Positions 8,981 through 18,372 of a stretch of DNA of 64,000 nucleotides are shown here, one piece after another; positions within the stretch are counted from its first letter, which is position 1, and each line of letters opens with the position of its first letter. The notes under the pieces are model-generated. The model saw nothing but the letters and a program-made list of their open reading frames with translations. It searched no databases and was not told the DNA's origin. This DNA comes from Corynebacterium lemuris. GTDB taxonomy: Bacteria; Actinomycetota; Actinomycetes; Mycobacteriales; Mycobacteriaceae. The DNA lies in contig NZ_JANWTC010000003.1 in the NCBI RefSeq assembly GCF_024919295.1, positions 248,001 to 312,000 of the forward strand, in the 5' to 3' direction. The translations under genes were made by a program, and so were the position numbers.

Positions 8981-10234
8981 ATGAACGACATCGCCCATCT
9001 CCTCAACCACCACACCGCAGACCTCGGCTGGCAGCGCGCCTTCTACGAGGATCTGCACGAGCACCCCGAACTCTCCGGCCATGAGCAGGAGACCGCCGGG
9101 CGGATCCTGCAGAAACTGGCCGACTTCGACTGCGAGGTCATCCCCCACATCGGCGGTCACGGCATCGTCGCCGTCTTCCGCAACGGCGACGGCCCGTGTG
9201 CCCTGTTCCGCGCGGATTTCGACGCCCTGCCCATCCGCGAGGAAACGGGCGTCCCCTTCGCCTCCACCCGGGTCAGCCCCGGCCCCGACGGCAACCCGAC
9301 CGGGGTGATGCACGCCTGCGGCCACGACATGCACACCACCGCCCTGCTCGGGGCGTGCGCCATCCTGGACACCCACCGTGAGACCTGGTCCGGCAGCTTC
9401 ATCGCCCTGTTCCAGCCCGCCGAGGAGACCGGCACCGGTGCCAACGCGATGATCGCCGACGGACTGCTCCACCGCGTGCCCCGTCCGGACGTCTGCCTGG
9501 GTCAGCACGTCATGCCGGGCCGCGCCGGTGAGGTGCAGACCATGCCGGGCGCCCAGTTCGCCGCGTGTGATTCCATCCGCATCACCATCCCCGGCCGCAG
9601 TGCGCACGGCTCGATGCCGCACAACGCCATCGACCCGACCTTCACCGCCGCGATGATCGTCATCCGGCTGCAGGGCATCGTCGGCCGGGAGGTCAACCCC
9701 AACGACTTCGCCGTCGTCTCCGTGGGCACCCTGCGGGCGGGTACGACCAACAACATCATCCCGGACTCGGCGGAACTGGTCCTCAACTGCCGGTTCTACG
9801 ACGTGACCGTCCAGCGCCGCATCTACGCCGCCATCAAGCGCGTCGTCGAGGCCGAGTGTCTGGCCTCCGGGATCGAGGAGCTGCCCACCTTCGAGTTCTT
9901 CGGTCACGGCGAGCTCATCGACAATGACACGGGGGTGTTCCGCACCGTCCGTCCCGTCCTCGACTCGGTTTTCGGGGCGGCCTCCGTGGATGCGACCCGC
10001 ACCACCGTCTCGGAGGACTTCGCCAATATCCCGCGCGCCTTCGGCGTGCCCTACCTGTACTGGGTCGTCGGCTGCACGCCGCAGGAACTGTGGGACCGGG
10101 CCGTCGCGGAGAACCGGGTGAAGGAGGACGTGCCGGTCAACCACATGAACACGTTCCTGCCGGAGTACGGCACCACGGTGGCGGCGACCACGAAGGCCGC
10201 CGCCGCCGGGGTGCTCACCTACCTTTCCCGCTGA
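8981..10234 (+). CDS. M20-family amidohydrolase/metallopeptidase
   Basis: The 417-residue enzyme is an M20D-type dinuclear zinc hydrolase, the family of hippurate, N-acetyl-amino-acid and indole-conjugate amidohydrolases. Metal-site motifs are visible: FRADFDALPI, HACGHDMHT around residue 110, QPAEETGTG, and a late His in NHMNTFLPEYG. The exact N-acyl or peptide substrate cannot be read from sequence. It starts 13 bases after the DUF4921 gene with no obvious ribosome site, so the two are probably co-transcribed. No signal peptide is present, so it acts in the cytoplasm. Confidence 0.88.
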   Translation: MNDIAHLLNHHTADLGWQRAFYEDLHEHPELSGHEQETAGRILQKLADFDCEVIPHIGGHGIVAVFRNGDGPCALFRADFDALPIREETGVPFASTRVSPGPDGNPTGVMHACGHDMHTTALLGACAILDTHRETWSGSFIALFQPAEETGTGANAMIADGLLHRVPRPDVCLGQHVMPGRAGEVQTMPGAQFAACDSIRITIPGRSAHGSMPHNAIDPTFTAAMIVIRLQGIVGREVNPNDFAVVSVGTLRAGTTNNIIPDSAELVLNCRFYDVTVQRRIYAAIKRVVEAECLASGIEELPTFEFFGHGELIDNDTGVFRTVRPVLDSVFGAASVDATRTTVSEDFANIPRAFGVPYLYWVVGCTPQELWDRAVAENRVKEDVPVNHMNTFLPEYGTTVAATTKAAAAGVLTYLSR

Positions 10235-10344
10235 GGCGCGCCGCGGGCGGTGGGCCTATATGCTGGTGCGGGCGGTCCGCACCCGTGTGCGTGCCCGCTT
10301 TGTTTTGTTGCGAGACGACCATCGAAGCCTCAGGAGCGATCCAC

Positions 10345-12729
10345 ATGAGTGAGACCCTGCCCGCATTGAACACGACTGTCGCCGGCCACGTGCGCGCCGC
10401 CTCCGGTGCCACACCGGAGAGCGCCACCGACTACAAGTTCTGGTTCGGGCTCTCCCGCAGCGTCATGGAGCAGATCGCCGACAACTGGGAGGCCACCACG
10501 CAGGCCTACGCGGGTGTGCGCCAGCAGCACTATTTCTCCGCCGAGTTCCTCATGGGCCGTGCGCTGCTGAACAACCTCACCAACCTCGGCATGGTCGAGG
10601 AAGCTGAGGAAGCTGTCCGTGAGCTCGGCCACGAGCTCAGCGACGTCCTCGACGCGGAGAATGACGCCGCGCTGGGCAACGGTGGCCTGGGCCGCCTCGC
10701 CGCCTGCTTCCTGGACTCCTCCGCGACGCAGAACCTGCCGGTCACCGGCTACGGCATCCTCTACCGCTACGGCCTGTTCAAGCAGATCTTCGACCACGGC
10801 TTCCAGACCGAGCAGCCGGACGCGTGGAAGGAGAACGGCTACCCCTTCTACATCCGCCGCGAGGAACAGCCCCGCATCGTCCACTTCGAGGACATGACCG
10901 TCCGCGCCGTGCCCTACGACATGCCGATCACCGGCTACGGCACCGACAACGTGGGCACCCTGCGCCTGTGGAAGGCCGAGCCGATGGAGGAGTTCGACTA
11001 CGACGCCTTCAACTCGCAGCGTTTCACCGATGCGATCGTCGAACGCGAGCGCGTCATGGACCTGTGCCGCGTGCTCTACCCCAACGACACCACCTACGCA
11101 GGCAAGGTGCTGCGCGTGCGCCAGCAGTACTTCTTCGTCTCCGCCTCACTGCAGGCGATGATCGAGTCGCACATCGAGAACCACGGCGACCTGTCCACCT
11201 TCGCCGAGTACAACTGCATCCAGCTCAACGACACCCACCCGGTGCTGGCCATCCCCGAGCTCATGCGCCTGCTCCTCGACGAGCACGACATGGGCTGGGA
11301 GGAGGCCTGGGACATCGTCACGGCGACCTTCGCCTACACCAACCACACCGTCCTCACCGAGGCCCTCGAGCAGTGGAACGTCACCATCTTCCAGCAGCTC
11401 TTCGGCCGCATCTGGGAGCTCGTCCTCGAGATCGACCGCCGGTTCCGCGATGAACTGCGCGAGGAGGGCCTCGACGAGGGGCACATCCACCGCATGTCCC
11501 CGGTCCAGGACGGCCATGTCCACATGGCGTGGATCGCCTGCTACGCCGCCTACTCCATCAACGGTGTCGCGGCGCTGCACACCGAGATCATCAAACGTGA
11601 CACCCTCGGTGACTGGCACGCCATCTGGCCGGAGAAGTTCAACAACAAGACCAACGGTGTCACCCCGCGCCGCTGGCTGAAGATGTGCAACCCGCGCCTG
11701 TCCGACCTGCTCACCCGCCTCGTCGGCTCCGACGCCTGGGTCACCGACATGGACCTGCTCAAGGACATCGCGCACTACGCCGATGACAAGGCCGTGATGC
11801 AGGAGCTGCTCGACATCAAGGACGCCAACAAGGCCGACTTCGCCGAGTGGATCAGGGAGCGCCAGGACATCGAGATCGACCCGACCTCGATCTACGACAC
11901 CCAGATCAAGCGCCTCCACGAATACAAGCGCCAGCTGCTCAACGCCCTGTATATCCTCGATCTCTACCTGCGCATCAAGGAGGACGGGCTCCAGGACGTG
12001 CCGAAGCGCACCTTCATCTTCGGGGCGAAGGCCGCGCCGGGCTACCACCGCGCCAAGGCCATCATCAAGCTGATCAACGAGATCGCCCACGTGGTCAACA
12101 ACGACCCGGAGGTCAACGAGATCATCCGCGTCGTGTTCGTGGAGAACTACAACGTCTCCCCCGCCGAGCACATCATCCCGGCCACCGACGTCTCCGAGCA
12201 GATCTCCACCGCCGGCAAGGAGGCCTCCGGCACCGGCAACATGAAGTTCATGATGAACGGTGCGCTGACCCTGGGCACCCTGGACGGCGCGAACGTGGAG
12301 ATCCACGAGGCTGTCGGCGATGACAACGCCTACATCTTCGGCGCCAAGGAGGAGGAGCTGCCGGAGCTGCGTGCCAGCTACAACCCGCACCACGCCTACG
12401 AGACGATCCCGGGCCTCAAGCGCACCCTCGACGCTCTCGTCGACGGCCGTCTCAACGACAGCGGCACCGGCATGTTCCACGACCTGCGCTCCTCGCTTCT
12501 CGACGGCGGCGGCTGGGAGACCCCGGATGTCTACTACGTCCTGGGTGACTTCGCCGATTACCGCGAGACCCGCGACCGCATGGCCGAGGACTTCTACGCC
12601 GACCGCCAGCACTGGGCACGCATGTGCTGGGAGAACATCTGCGCCTCGGGGCGCTTCTCCTCCGACCGCACCATCAACGACTACGCCCGTGAGGTGTGGA
12701 AGCTGGAGCCCACCCCGGTGACCCGCTAG
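10345..12729 (+). CDS. glgP: Glycogen/maltodextrin phosphorylase
   Basis: GlgP removes glucose units from glycogen or maltodextrins as glucose-1-phosphate. The 794-residue product is full length. The pyridoxal-phosphate lysine lies in the hallmark EASGTGNMKFMMNG (Lys ~634); other conserved segments are LGNGGLGRLAACF, NDTHPVLAIPELMR and NGVTPRRW. I chose the ATG at 10345, preceded by CAGGAG at good spacing. A short hairpin (10266-10282) lies in the leader. GlgX, encoded at 29816, should trim the phosphorylase limit dextrin that this enzyme leaves. Confidence 0.97.
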   Translation: MSETLPALNTTVAGHVRAASGATPESATDYKFWFGLSRSVMEQIADNWEATTQAYAGVRQQHYFSAEFLMGRALLNNLTNLGMVEEAEEAVRELGHELSDVLDAENDAALGNGGLGRLAACFLDSSATQNLPVTGYGILYRYGLFKQIFDHGFQTEQPDAWKENGYPFYIRREEQPRIVHFEDMTVRAVPYDMPITGYGTDNVGTLRLWKAEPMEEFDYDAFNSQRFTDAIVERERVMDLCRVLYPNDTTYAGKVLRVRQQYFFVSASLQAMIESHIENHGDLSTFAEYNCIQLNDTHPVLAIPELMRLLLDEHDMGWEEAWDIVTATFAYTNHTVLTEALEQWNVTIFQQLFGRIWELVLEIDRRFRDELREEGLDEGHIHRMSPVQDGHVHMAWIACYAAYSINGVAALHTEIIKRDTLGDWHAIWPEKFNNKTNGVTPRRWLKMCNPRLSDLLTRLVGSDAWVTDMDLLKDIAHYADDKAVMQELLDIKDANKADFAEWIRERQDIEIDPTSIYDTQIKRLHEYKRQLLNALYILDLYLRIKEDGLQDVPKRTFIFGAKAAPGYHRAKAIIKLINEIAHVVNNDPEVNEIIRVVFVENYNVSPAEHIIPATDVSEQISTAGKEASGTGNMKFMMNGALTLGTLDGANVEIHEAVGDDNAYIFGAKEEELPELRASYNPHHAYETIPGLKRTLDALVDGRLNDSGTGMFHDLRSSLLDGGGWETPDVYYVLGDFADYRETRDRMAEDFYADRQHWARMCWENICASGRFSSDRTINDYAREVWKLEPTPVTR

Positions 12730-12769
12730 CCCCGGGCGGGGGTACCGGTTGGTTTCCGGGGAAAGGGGT

Positions 12770-12801
12770 TTGACATACTCCCCCGGGTACCTTCTGATAA
12801 T
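12770..12801 (+). promoter_or_regulatory. Promoter of the Excalibur lipoprotein gene
   Basis: A perfect TTGACA (12770-12775) and GATAAT (12796-12801) are separated by 20 bases, slightly long, and the ATG follows 9 bases later with a weak GGAG. The start is therefore nearly leaderless. Confidence 0.45.
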
Positions 12802-12810
12802 GGAGCCCCC

Positions 12811-13212
12811 ATGCGCACACGTCTGTCCCTGCTTCTCCTGCTCAGCCCGCTGGTGCTCGCCGCCTGCGGCACCAGTGCCGCCGACACCGCCCCGGTGACG
12901 GTCATCGAGACCACCACTGCGACGACTACGGCCACCGCGACCGTCACCGCCACCCCGGAGGTGACGACAGTGACCGAGACCGTGACGGACACCGCCACCA
13001 TCACCGCCCAGGCGGCTGCCCCGGCCCCGGCGCAGGCGAACACCGCCCCCATGGGCTTCGTCGCCGCACCCGAGCCCGCCCCGGCCCCGGCATCGACCTA
13101 CTACAAGAACTGTGCCGCGGCCAGGGCCGCCGGTGCGGCCCCGGTCCACCGCGGCTCACCCGGTTACGGCACGCACCTGGACCGGGACGGCGACGGTATC
13201 GGCTGCGAATAG
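12811..13212 (+). CDS. Lipoprotein with C-terminal Excalibur domain
   Basis: The 133-residue product has a lipoprotein signal peptide with lipobox LAAC (Cys 19), a long Thr/Ala-rich then Pro/Ala-rich linker (about residues 25-92), and a C-terminal Excalibur domain (about 96-133) with YKNCAAARAAG, HLDRDGDGIGCE and the paired Cys. The DxDxDG segment resembles a calcium-binding loop. The protein is expected on the outer face of the membrane, projecting into the cell wall. Function is unknown; Excalibur domains often accompany surface nucleases or wall proteins. A strong terminator follows. Confidence 0.85.
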   Translation: MRTRLSLLLLLSPLVLAACGTSAADTAPVTVIETTTATTTATATVTATPEVTTVTETVTDTATITAQAAAPAPAQANTAPMGFVAAPEPAPAPASTYYKNCAAARAAGAAPVHRGSPGYGTHLDRDGDGIGCE

Positions 13213-13347
13213 GCCCCCAGCCGGACACATAGCCTCCGGGTTATCCGCGTCGTTTCGAAACAGGTCCTGGGGAAACGGTAGCGCCCGGACCCATCGCCGC
13301 GGATAAGTCCAGGTGCATGTGACAGGCTGGTACTATATAGCCCTGAA

Positions 13348-13396
13348 AAAGCCGGAGGCGGCGGAGAGGAAGTTCCTCTCCGCCGCCTCCGGCTTT
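13348..13396. terminator. Strong bidirectional terminator
   Basis: Two perfect 24-base arms (13348-13371 and 13373-13396) flank a single base, giving a long GC-rich stem with AAA at the left end and TTT at the right end. It lies between the convergent lipoprotein and pyk genes and has the correct A/T flanks for termination in both directions. Confidence 0.9.
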
Positions 13397-13408
13397 CCGC
13401 GGGTCAGC

Positions 13409-14833
13409 CTACTTGGCCACCCGGGTGTCCTCGCCCAGCAGATGGACGTGGATCATGTTGGTGTTGCCGGAGACCCCGGGCGGGGAACCGGCGACGACGA
13501 CCATCATGTCGTCGCGGTGGTACTCGTCCATGGCCAGCAGTGCCTTGTCCAGCACCATGAGCATGTCATCGGTGGAGGTGACCGGCGGGCTGAGGAAGGT
13601 CTCCGTGCCCCAGGTCAGGGCCAGCTGGGAACGCACCGCCGCATCCGGGGTGAACACGAGCAGCGGCAGGTGCGAGTGCAGACGGGCCACGCGGCGGGCG
13701 GTGTCACCCGAGGTGGTGAAACAGACCAGGGCGCGGGCGTTGAGACGCTCGGCGATGTCGCGGGCGGAGTAGGAGATCACGCCGCGCTTGGTGCGCGGGA
13801 CGTGGCTGAGCGGCGGCACGCTGCCGTCGGTCTCCGCCTGGGTGACGATGCGCGACATGGTGCGCACCACGTTGTGCGGATCCACGCCGATGGAGGTCTC
13901 ACCGGAGAGCATGACCGCGTCCGCGCCGTCGAGGACGGCGTTGGCCACATCCGAGGCCTCCGCGCGGGTGGGCCGGGAGTTCTCGATCATGGAGTCGAGC
14001 ATCTGGGTGGCCACGATCACCGGCTTGGCGTTCTCGCGGGCGATCTGGATGGCCCGCTTCTGCACCAGCGGGACCTGCTCGAGCGGGACCTCGACGCCCA
14101 GGTCGCCGCGGGCGACCATGATGGCGTCGAAGGCGAGGACGATCGGCTCGAGGGCGTCGACGGCCTCGGGCTTCTCCAGCTTGGCGATCACCGGTACGCG
14201 GCGGCCGACGCGGTCCATGACCTCGTGGACGAGGTCGATGTCGGCGGGGGAACGGACAAACGACAGGGCGATGAGGTCGACACCGAGGTTGAGGGCGAAC
14301 TCGAGGTCGGTGATGTCCTTCCGGGACAACGCCGGCACGGAGATGTCCATGCCCGGCAGGGAGACACCCTTGTTGTTGGAGACGGGGCCACCCTCGGTGA
14401 CCTCGCAGACCACGTCATTGCCCTCCACACGGAGGACGACGAGGCCGACCTTGCCGTCATCGACGAGGAGGCGGTCGCCCGGCTCGGCGTCCTGGGCCAG
14501 GTTCTTGTAGGTGGTGGACACGCGGTCGTGGGTGCCCTCGACGTCGTCGACGGTGATCCGCACGACCTCGCCGTTCTCCCAGACGGTAGCACCGTCGATG
14601 AAGCGGCCCAGGCGGATCTTCGGGCCCTGGAGGTCGGCGAGGATACCCACCGCGCGACCGGTTTCATCGGTGGCCTCCCGTACCCACCGGTAATTCTGCT
14701 CGTGATCGGCGTGATCGCCGTGGGAGAAGTTCAGGCGGGCGACATCCATACCGTCCTCCACCAGACGCAGGATGGCGTCCTTGCTGGCGACGGCTGGGCC
14801 GAGGGTGCACACAATCTTGGTTCGTCTAGACAC
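13409..14833 (-). CDS. pyk: Pyruvate kinase
   Basis: Converts phosphoenolpyruvate and ADP to pyruvate and ATP, the last step of glycolysis. The 474-residue protein has RRTKIVCTLGPA at the N-terminus, the catalytic segment VIAKLEKPEAV near residue 220, the MVARGDLGVE metal/substrate motif and PTRAEASDVANAV, followed by the C-terminal regulatory domain. I chose the GTG at 14833, which matches the family N-terminus; an in-frame TTG at 14842 would add three residues. It follows lgt by about 10 bases and ends at the strong terminator, so it is the last gene of this unit. Confidence 0.96.
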   Translation of the reverse strand: MSRRTKIVCTLGPAVASKDAILRLVEDGMDVARLNFSHGDHADHEQNYRWVREATDETGRAVGILADLQGPKIRLGRFIDGATVWENGEVVRITVDDVEGTHDRVSTTYKNLAQDAEPGDRLLVDDGKVGLVVLRVEGNDVVCEVTEGGPVSNNKGVSLPGMDISVPALSRKDITDLEFALNLGVDLIALSFVRSPADIDLVHEVMDRVGRRVPVIAKLEKPEAVDALEPIVLAFDAIMVARGDLGVEVPLEQVPLVQKRAIQIARENAKPVIVATQMLDSMIENSRPTRAEASDVANAVLDGADAVMLSGETSIGVDPHNVVRTMSRIVTQAETDGSVPPLSHVPRTKRGVISYSARDIAERLNARALVCFTTSGDTARRVARLHSHLPLLVFTPDAAVRSQLALTWGTETFLSPPVTSTDDMLMVLDKALLAMDEYHRDDMMVVVAGSPPGVSGNTNMIHVHLLGEDTRVAK

Positions 14834-14843
14834 GGCTTCCAAC

Positions 14844-15701
14844 CTACTCGCTTTCCTGTGAAACAGCCCGTCGGCGGCGCTGGAGCCAGAAGAACACGGC
14901 CAGGGCGGCGAGGAAGACCACCGCCGAGACCCAGGTGTTGACGCGCTGGCCGAGGATCATCGTGGCGGAATCGTCGCGCATGAGCTCGATCCAGAACCGG
15001 CCGAGGGTGTAGCCGGCGACATAGAGGGCGAAGATGGAGCCCTGCGCCAGCTGGAAACGGCGGTCGATGAGCAGCAGCAGGGCGAGGACCGCCAGGTTCC
15101 ACAGCAGCTCGTAGAGGAACGTCGGGTGCACGGAGGTGATCACATCCCCCGTGGAGCGGCCGGTCAACGGAGCGAATTCCCCGTTGTCGTCGATGCGGTA
15201 GAAGATGTCCAGGGCCCACGGCAGGTCCGTGGGCCGGCCGTAGATCTCCTGGTTGAACCAGTTGCCCAGCCGGCCGATGGCCTGACCGAGGATGATGCCG
15301 GGGGCGACGGCGTCGGCGAAGGGCGCCAGGGGGACCTTCCGGTAGCGGAACAGGGCCCACACGGCAAGGGTGCCCAGGGCCACGGCACCCCAGATGCCCA
15401 GGCCGCCGTTGGTGATCTTCAGTGCGTCGACCGGGTTGCAGGCCGCGCAGAAGTACTTGTCGGCGTCGGTGATGACGTGGTAGATCCGGCCGCCGATGAT
15501 GCCGGCGGGGATGGCCACGATCGCGGCGTCCCACACCATGTCCGCGTCCCCGCCACGCGCGAGGTAGCGCCGGTGGGTGAGCCACAGCGCCAGGATGATG
15601 CCCACCATGATGGATACGGCGTACGCGCGGATGGGCAGGGGGCCGAGGTACCAGACGCCCTGCGGCGGGGACGGGATGTTCGCGAGAATCGTGGTCTGCA
15701 C
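14844..15701 (-). CDS. lgt: Prolipoprotein diacylglyceryl transferase
   Basis: Lgt attaches a diacylglyceryl group from phosphatidylglycerol to the lipobox Cys of prelipoproteins in the membrane. The 285-residue protein has about seven membrane helices, the conserved [10 protein letters not shown] and the Lgt signature [13 protein letters not shown]. The GTG at 15699-15701 gives a normal N-terminus ([17 protein letters not shown]). It lies between the TrpC-like gene and pyk, as in mycobacteria, where trpB and trpA would precede it. Its likely substrates include the lipoproteins at 12811, 28473, 57233 and 59850. Confidence 0.96.
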   Translation of the reverse strand: MQTTILANIPSPPQGVWYLGPLPIRAYAVSIMVGIILALWLTHRRYLARGGDADMVWDAAIVAIPAGIIGGRIYHVITDADKYFCAACNPVDALKITNGGLGIWGAVALGTLAVWALFRYRKVPLAPFADAVAPGIILGQAIGRLGNWFNQEIYGRPTDLPWALDIFYRIDDNGEFAPLTGRSTGDVITSVHPTFLYELLWNLAVLALLLLIDRRFQLAQGSIFALYVAGYTLGRFWIELMRDDSATMILGQRVNTWVSAVVFLAALAVFFWLQRRRRAVSQESE

Positions 15702-15723
15702 GCTAGACAGTGTGCCAGACCCC

Positions 15724-16533
15724 TCAGCGGGAGGGGCAGGACGGGTGCTGGCCGGTGGCCACGAGAATGCGGGTGAATCGGGCGGGGTCCTCGGCGCTCA
15801 TGAGCTCCTCGCCGACGACAACGGCGTCGGCACCCGCGGCGGCGTAGTTGAGCAGGTCACGGGAGGTGTGGACACCCGACATCGCGATGCGCACCGTGGA
15901 TTCGGGAAGTCCGGGGGCGATCTCCGCGAAGCGGGACTTGTCCACTCCCCCACCCACCATGGGCCGGGCGTTGACGGCCACGACCCGGGCACCGGCCTCC
16001 ATGGCGCGGTCCGCCTCGGCGGGGGTGCGCACCTCGAGCACGGCGGTCATGTTGAGGGACTCGATGCGGTCGAGAAGGGAGACCAGCCGGTTCTGGTCGA
16101 GCAACTCCACCTGCAGGGGGACCAGGTCGGCGCCGTAACAGCGGGCCTCGTGGATCTGGTACGGGTCGATGATGATGTCCCGGCAGAACACCGGCAGTTC
16201 GACGGCGTCGCGGGCGGTCTTCATGTCCAGCAGGGAGCCCTGGTAGCGCAGCTGTTCGGTCTGGCAGGCGATGAGGTGGGCCCCGCCCTGCTCGAATTCC
16301 CGGGCCAGGTTGGCGATGGGAGCCAGATCGGTGTCGTTGAGGAAGATCTTCCCCGGCATGGCCCGTTTGATCTCGGCGATGACACCGCAACCGCTACGCA
16401 GCAGCGCGGCGACCCCGTCGCGGGGCGGGGCGACGTCCCGGGAGCGGGCCTTGATCTCCTGGAAAGGAACCACTGCCTCACGTGCGGCGACCCCGGCCAG
16501 GACCTCGGCGACGAGCCGGTCCGAGTCGTTCAT
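15724..16533 (-). CDS. Divergent TrpC-like (indole-3-glycerol phosphate synthase family) protein
   Basis: The 269-residue (beta/alpha)8-barrel protein aligns end to end with indole-3-glycerol phosphate synthase, yet several catalytic positions differ. Retained are Glu54 and Lys56 (IAEIKRA), Glu167 (LEVRT), Asn188-Arg190 (VNAR) and Ser219. The catalytic Lys of the usual RKDF is Arg118 ([12 protein letters not shown]), the Glu of the usual ESG is Met218 (AMSG), and the SPSKG phosphate motif reads MPGKI. It may have altered activity or a different substrate. The ATG at 16533 has GGAGG upstream. It sits between a Trp-associated membrane protein and lgt, the position of trpC in mycobacteria, while trpE, trpB and trpA are missing. 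Confidence 0.8.
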   Translation of the reverse strand: MNDSDRLVAEVLAGVAAREAVVPFQEIKARSRDVAPPRDGVAALLRSGCGVIAEIKRAMPGKIFLNDTDLAPIANLAREFEQGGAHLIACQTEQLRYQGSLLDMKTARDAVELPVFCRDIIIDPYQIHEARCYGADLVPLQVELLDQNRLVSLLDRIESLNMTAVLEVRTPAEADRAMEAGARVVAVNARPMVGGGVDKSRFAEIAPGLPESTVRIAMSGVHTSRDLLNYAAAGADAVVVGEELMSAEDPARFTRILVATGQHPSCPSR

Positions 16534-16612
16534 CGGCACCTCCCATCGGGACCTGTTCTCGAACAGACAACATTTGTCAACAGGTTATCCCGTGAGACTG
16601 CTCACGACGAAA

Positions 16613-17230
16613 TCAGGGGTGTGACGTGTCCGTCGGGTCGATGTCGGCGTCGAGGGCGTCCCACATGACGCGGCCCGAATCGGGTTCGCTCGCCAGGTCA
16701 TGGGAGAGCTTCGCCTGGCGGTCCTGTTTCCGTTCGTAGCGGTTGCGTTTCGCGGAGTCGGTGCCTGGGCGCACGGCCAGCAGGACACCGCCGAACAGGG
16801 CGAGGGCGGCCCCCACCATGGCCAGGGCGGGGCCGGCGGTGTTGACGCTGATCCCGGCGAGTTCCGCCCAGGCCGCGATCTTCGCCTCCTCACCGGTGGA
16901 CAGCAGCTGGTGGGCGCGCTGCGGGTCCGGTTCCCCGGCGAGCAGACCCAGCGGGGCCCAGCTGGCGCCCACGGCGGCCAGCGCCGAGATGATCCCCACC
17001 ACGCGGCGGCCGAGGCGACGCAGGGCAAAACCGGCGATGGCGCCGGCGAGCAGCAGCAGGGCCACGGCGGTCTGCTCGGTGGACCACAGGCCACCGATGA
17101 TCGCGTTGGTGGCGTCGCCGGACTTGTCGTCGAAGGTCGCCACCGTCAGCCACGCCATGCGGGAGGCCGCCCACAGCACCAGCGCCCCGACGGCGAGGAG
17201 GAGGGCGGCGATCCGGGAGAGGTTTTTCAC
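16613..17230 (-). CDS. Trp-associated membrane protein (TIGR02234 / PF09534-like)
   Basis: The 205-residue protein has four predicted membrane helices (about residues 5-24, 45-62, 68-90 and 130-152) and a charged C-terminal tail rich in Lys, Arg and Asp. Size, topology and position match the Trp-operon-associated membrane protein family that lies between trpE and trpC in mycobacteria (Rv1610). Its function is unknown. The GTG start overlaps the hisI stop by four bases (GTGA), so it is translated from the his transcript. Here trpE is absent upstream, so the association with tryptophan synthesis is only historical. Confidence 0.75.
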   Translation of the reverse strand: MKNLSRIAALLLAVGALVLWAASRMAWLTVATFDDKSGDATNAIIGGLWSTEQTAVALLLLAGAIAGFALRRLGRRVVGIISALAAVGASWAPLGLLAGEPDPQRAHQLLSTGEEAKIAAWAELAGISVNTAGPALAMVGAALALFGGVLLAVRPGTDSAKRNRYERKQDRQAKLSHDLASEPDSGRVMWDALDADIDPTDTSHP

Positions 17231-17583
17231 AGCAACCCGTCCGCGTCGAAGCAGGTGCGGTCGCCGGTGTGGCAGGCCGCGCCGACCTGGTTCACGGTGA
17301 CCAGGAGGGTGTCGCCGTCGCAGTCGAGGCGCACGCCGGTGACCTCCTGGGTGTGGCCGGAGGTCAGACCCTTGATCCAGTACTCGTCGCGGGAACGCGA
17401 ATAATAGGTCCCGCGGCGGGTGGCCAGGGTGTAGGCCAGCGCGTGGGTGTCCATCCACGCCATCATGAGGACCTCACCGGTGCCGTCGGCCTGCACGATG
17501 GCGGGCACCAGGCCCTGGTCGTTGAGCTTCAGGCGGGCGGCGATGTCCTCGTCGAGTTCGTGGTCGGCGGGGTTGTCGCTCAT
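17227..17583 (-). CDS. hisI: Phosphoribosyl-AMP cyclohydrolase
   Basis: HisI opens the purine ring of phosphoribosyl-AMP in the third step of histidine synthesis. The 118-residue single-domain protein has the metal-binding core [12 protein letters not shown] followed by [12 protein letters not shown], and the earlier [14 protein letters not shown] typical of the family. There is no fused HisE domain, which is normal in actinobacteria. The ATG overlaps the hisF stop by four bases, and the 3' end overlaps the Trp-associated membrane gene. Confidence 0.96.
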   Translation of the reverse strand: MSDNPADHELDEDIAARLKLNDQGLVPAIVQADGTGEVLMMAWMDTHALAYTLATRRGTYYSRSRDEYWIKGLTSGHTQEVTGVRLDCDGDTLLVTVNQVGAACHTGDRTCFDADGLL

Positions 17584-18356
17584 CGGCGGACCTCGTGGCC
17601 GGCGGCCGCGATCGCGTCCTTGACCTCGGCGATCGTGACCTCCCGGAAGTGGAAGATGGTGGCGGCGAGCACGGCGTCTGCACCGGCGTCGACGGCGGGC
17701 GGGAAGTGCTCGGCCCTGCCGGCACCGCCGGAGGCGATGATCGGCACGTTGACGGCCCCGCGGACCAGGCGCAGCAGTTCCAGGTCGAAGCCGTCGCGGG
17801 TGCCGTCGCCGTCCATGGAGTTGAGCAGGATCTCACCCACGCCCAGCTCCTCGCCGCGTCGTGCCCACTCGACGGCGTCGAGGCCGGCGGAGCGGGTGCC
17901 GCCGTGGGTGGTCACCTCGAAGCCGGAGGGCTGGGGTGCACCGCCCTCGGGGACGCGGCGGGCGTCAACGGACAGGACGATGCACTGGGAACCGAACTTG
18001 TCGGCCAGTTCGCGCAGCAGTTCCGGGCGGGCGATGGCGGAGGTGTTGACGGAGACCTTGTCGGCGCCGGCGCGCAGCAGCTGGTCGACGTCCTCGACGC
18101 TGCGGACACCGCCACCGACTGTCAGCGGGATGAAGATCTGTTCGGCGGTGCGGCGGACCACCTCGAGCATCGTGCCGCGTCCGTCCTTCGAGGCGGAGAC
18201 GTCGAGGAAGGTCAGCTCGTCGGCGCCCTCCTCGTTGTAGCGTGCCGCCAGCTCCACCGGGTCACCGGCGTCGCGGAGGTTCTCGAAGTTGACGCCCTTG
18301 ACCACTCGACCGTTGTCGACGTCGAGGCAGGGGATGACGCGGATGGCGACGGCCAT
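17580..18356 (-). CDS. hisF: Imidazole glycerol phosphate synthase, cyclase subunit
   Basis: HisF combines ammonia delivered by HisH with PRFAR to form imidazole glycerol phosphate and AICAR. The 258-residue barrel carries both catalytic aspartates, in [14 protein letters not shown] near the N-terminus and in LSVDARR near residue 130, plus the phosphate motifs GGGVRS and ASGGAG. It lies 16 bases downstream of the IMPase-family gene and overlaps hisI by four bases. Confidence 0.97.
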   Translation of the reverse strand: MAVAIRVIPCLDVDNGRVVKGVNFENLRDAGDPVELAARYNEEGADELTFLDVSASKDGRGTMLEVVRRTAEQIFIPLTVGGGVRSVEDVDQLLRAGADKVSVNTSAIARPELLRELADKFGSQCIVLSVDARRVPEGGAPQPSGFEVTTHGGTRSAGLDAVEWARRGEELGVGEILLNSMDGDGTRDGFDLELLRLVRGAVNVPIIASGGAGRAEHFPPAVDAGADAVLAATIFHFREVTIAEVKDAIAAAGHEVRR

Positions 18357-18372
18357 TATCCGCCCCTTTCCA

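Noticed and set aside
11146..13149. 667-codon minus-strand frame opposite glgP and the lipoprotein
   Set aside because: Shadow frame; the plus-strand proteins have clear families.
13333..13340. TATATAG-like promoter before the terminator
   Set aside because: It lies between a stop codon and a terminator with no gene to drive and no spaced -35.
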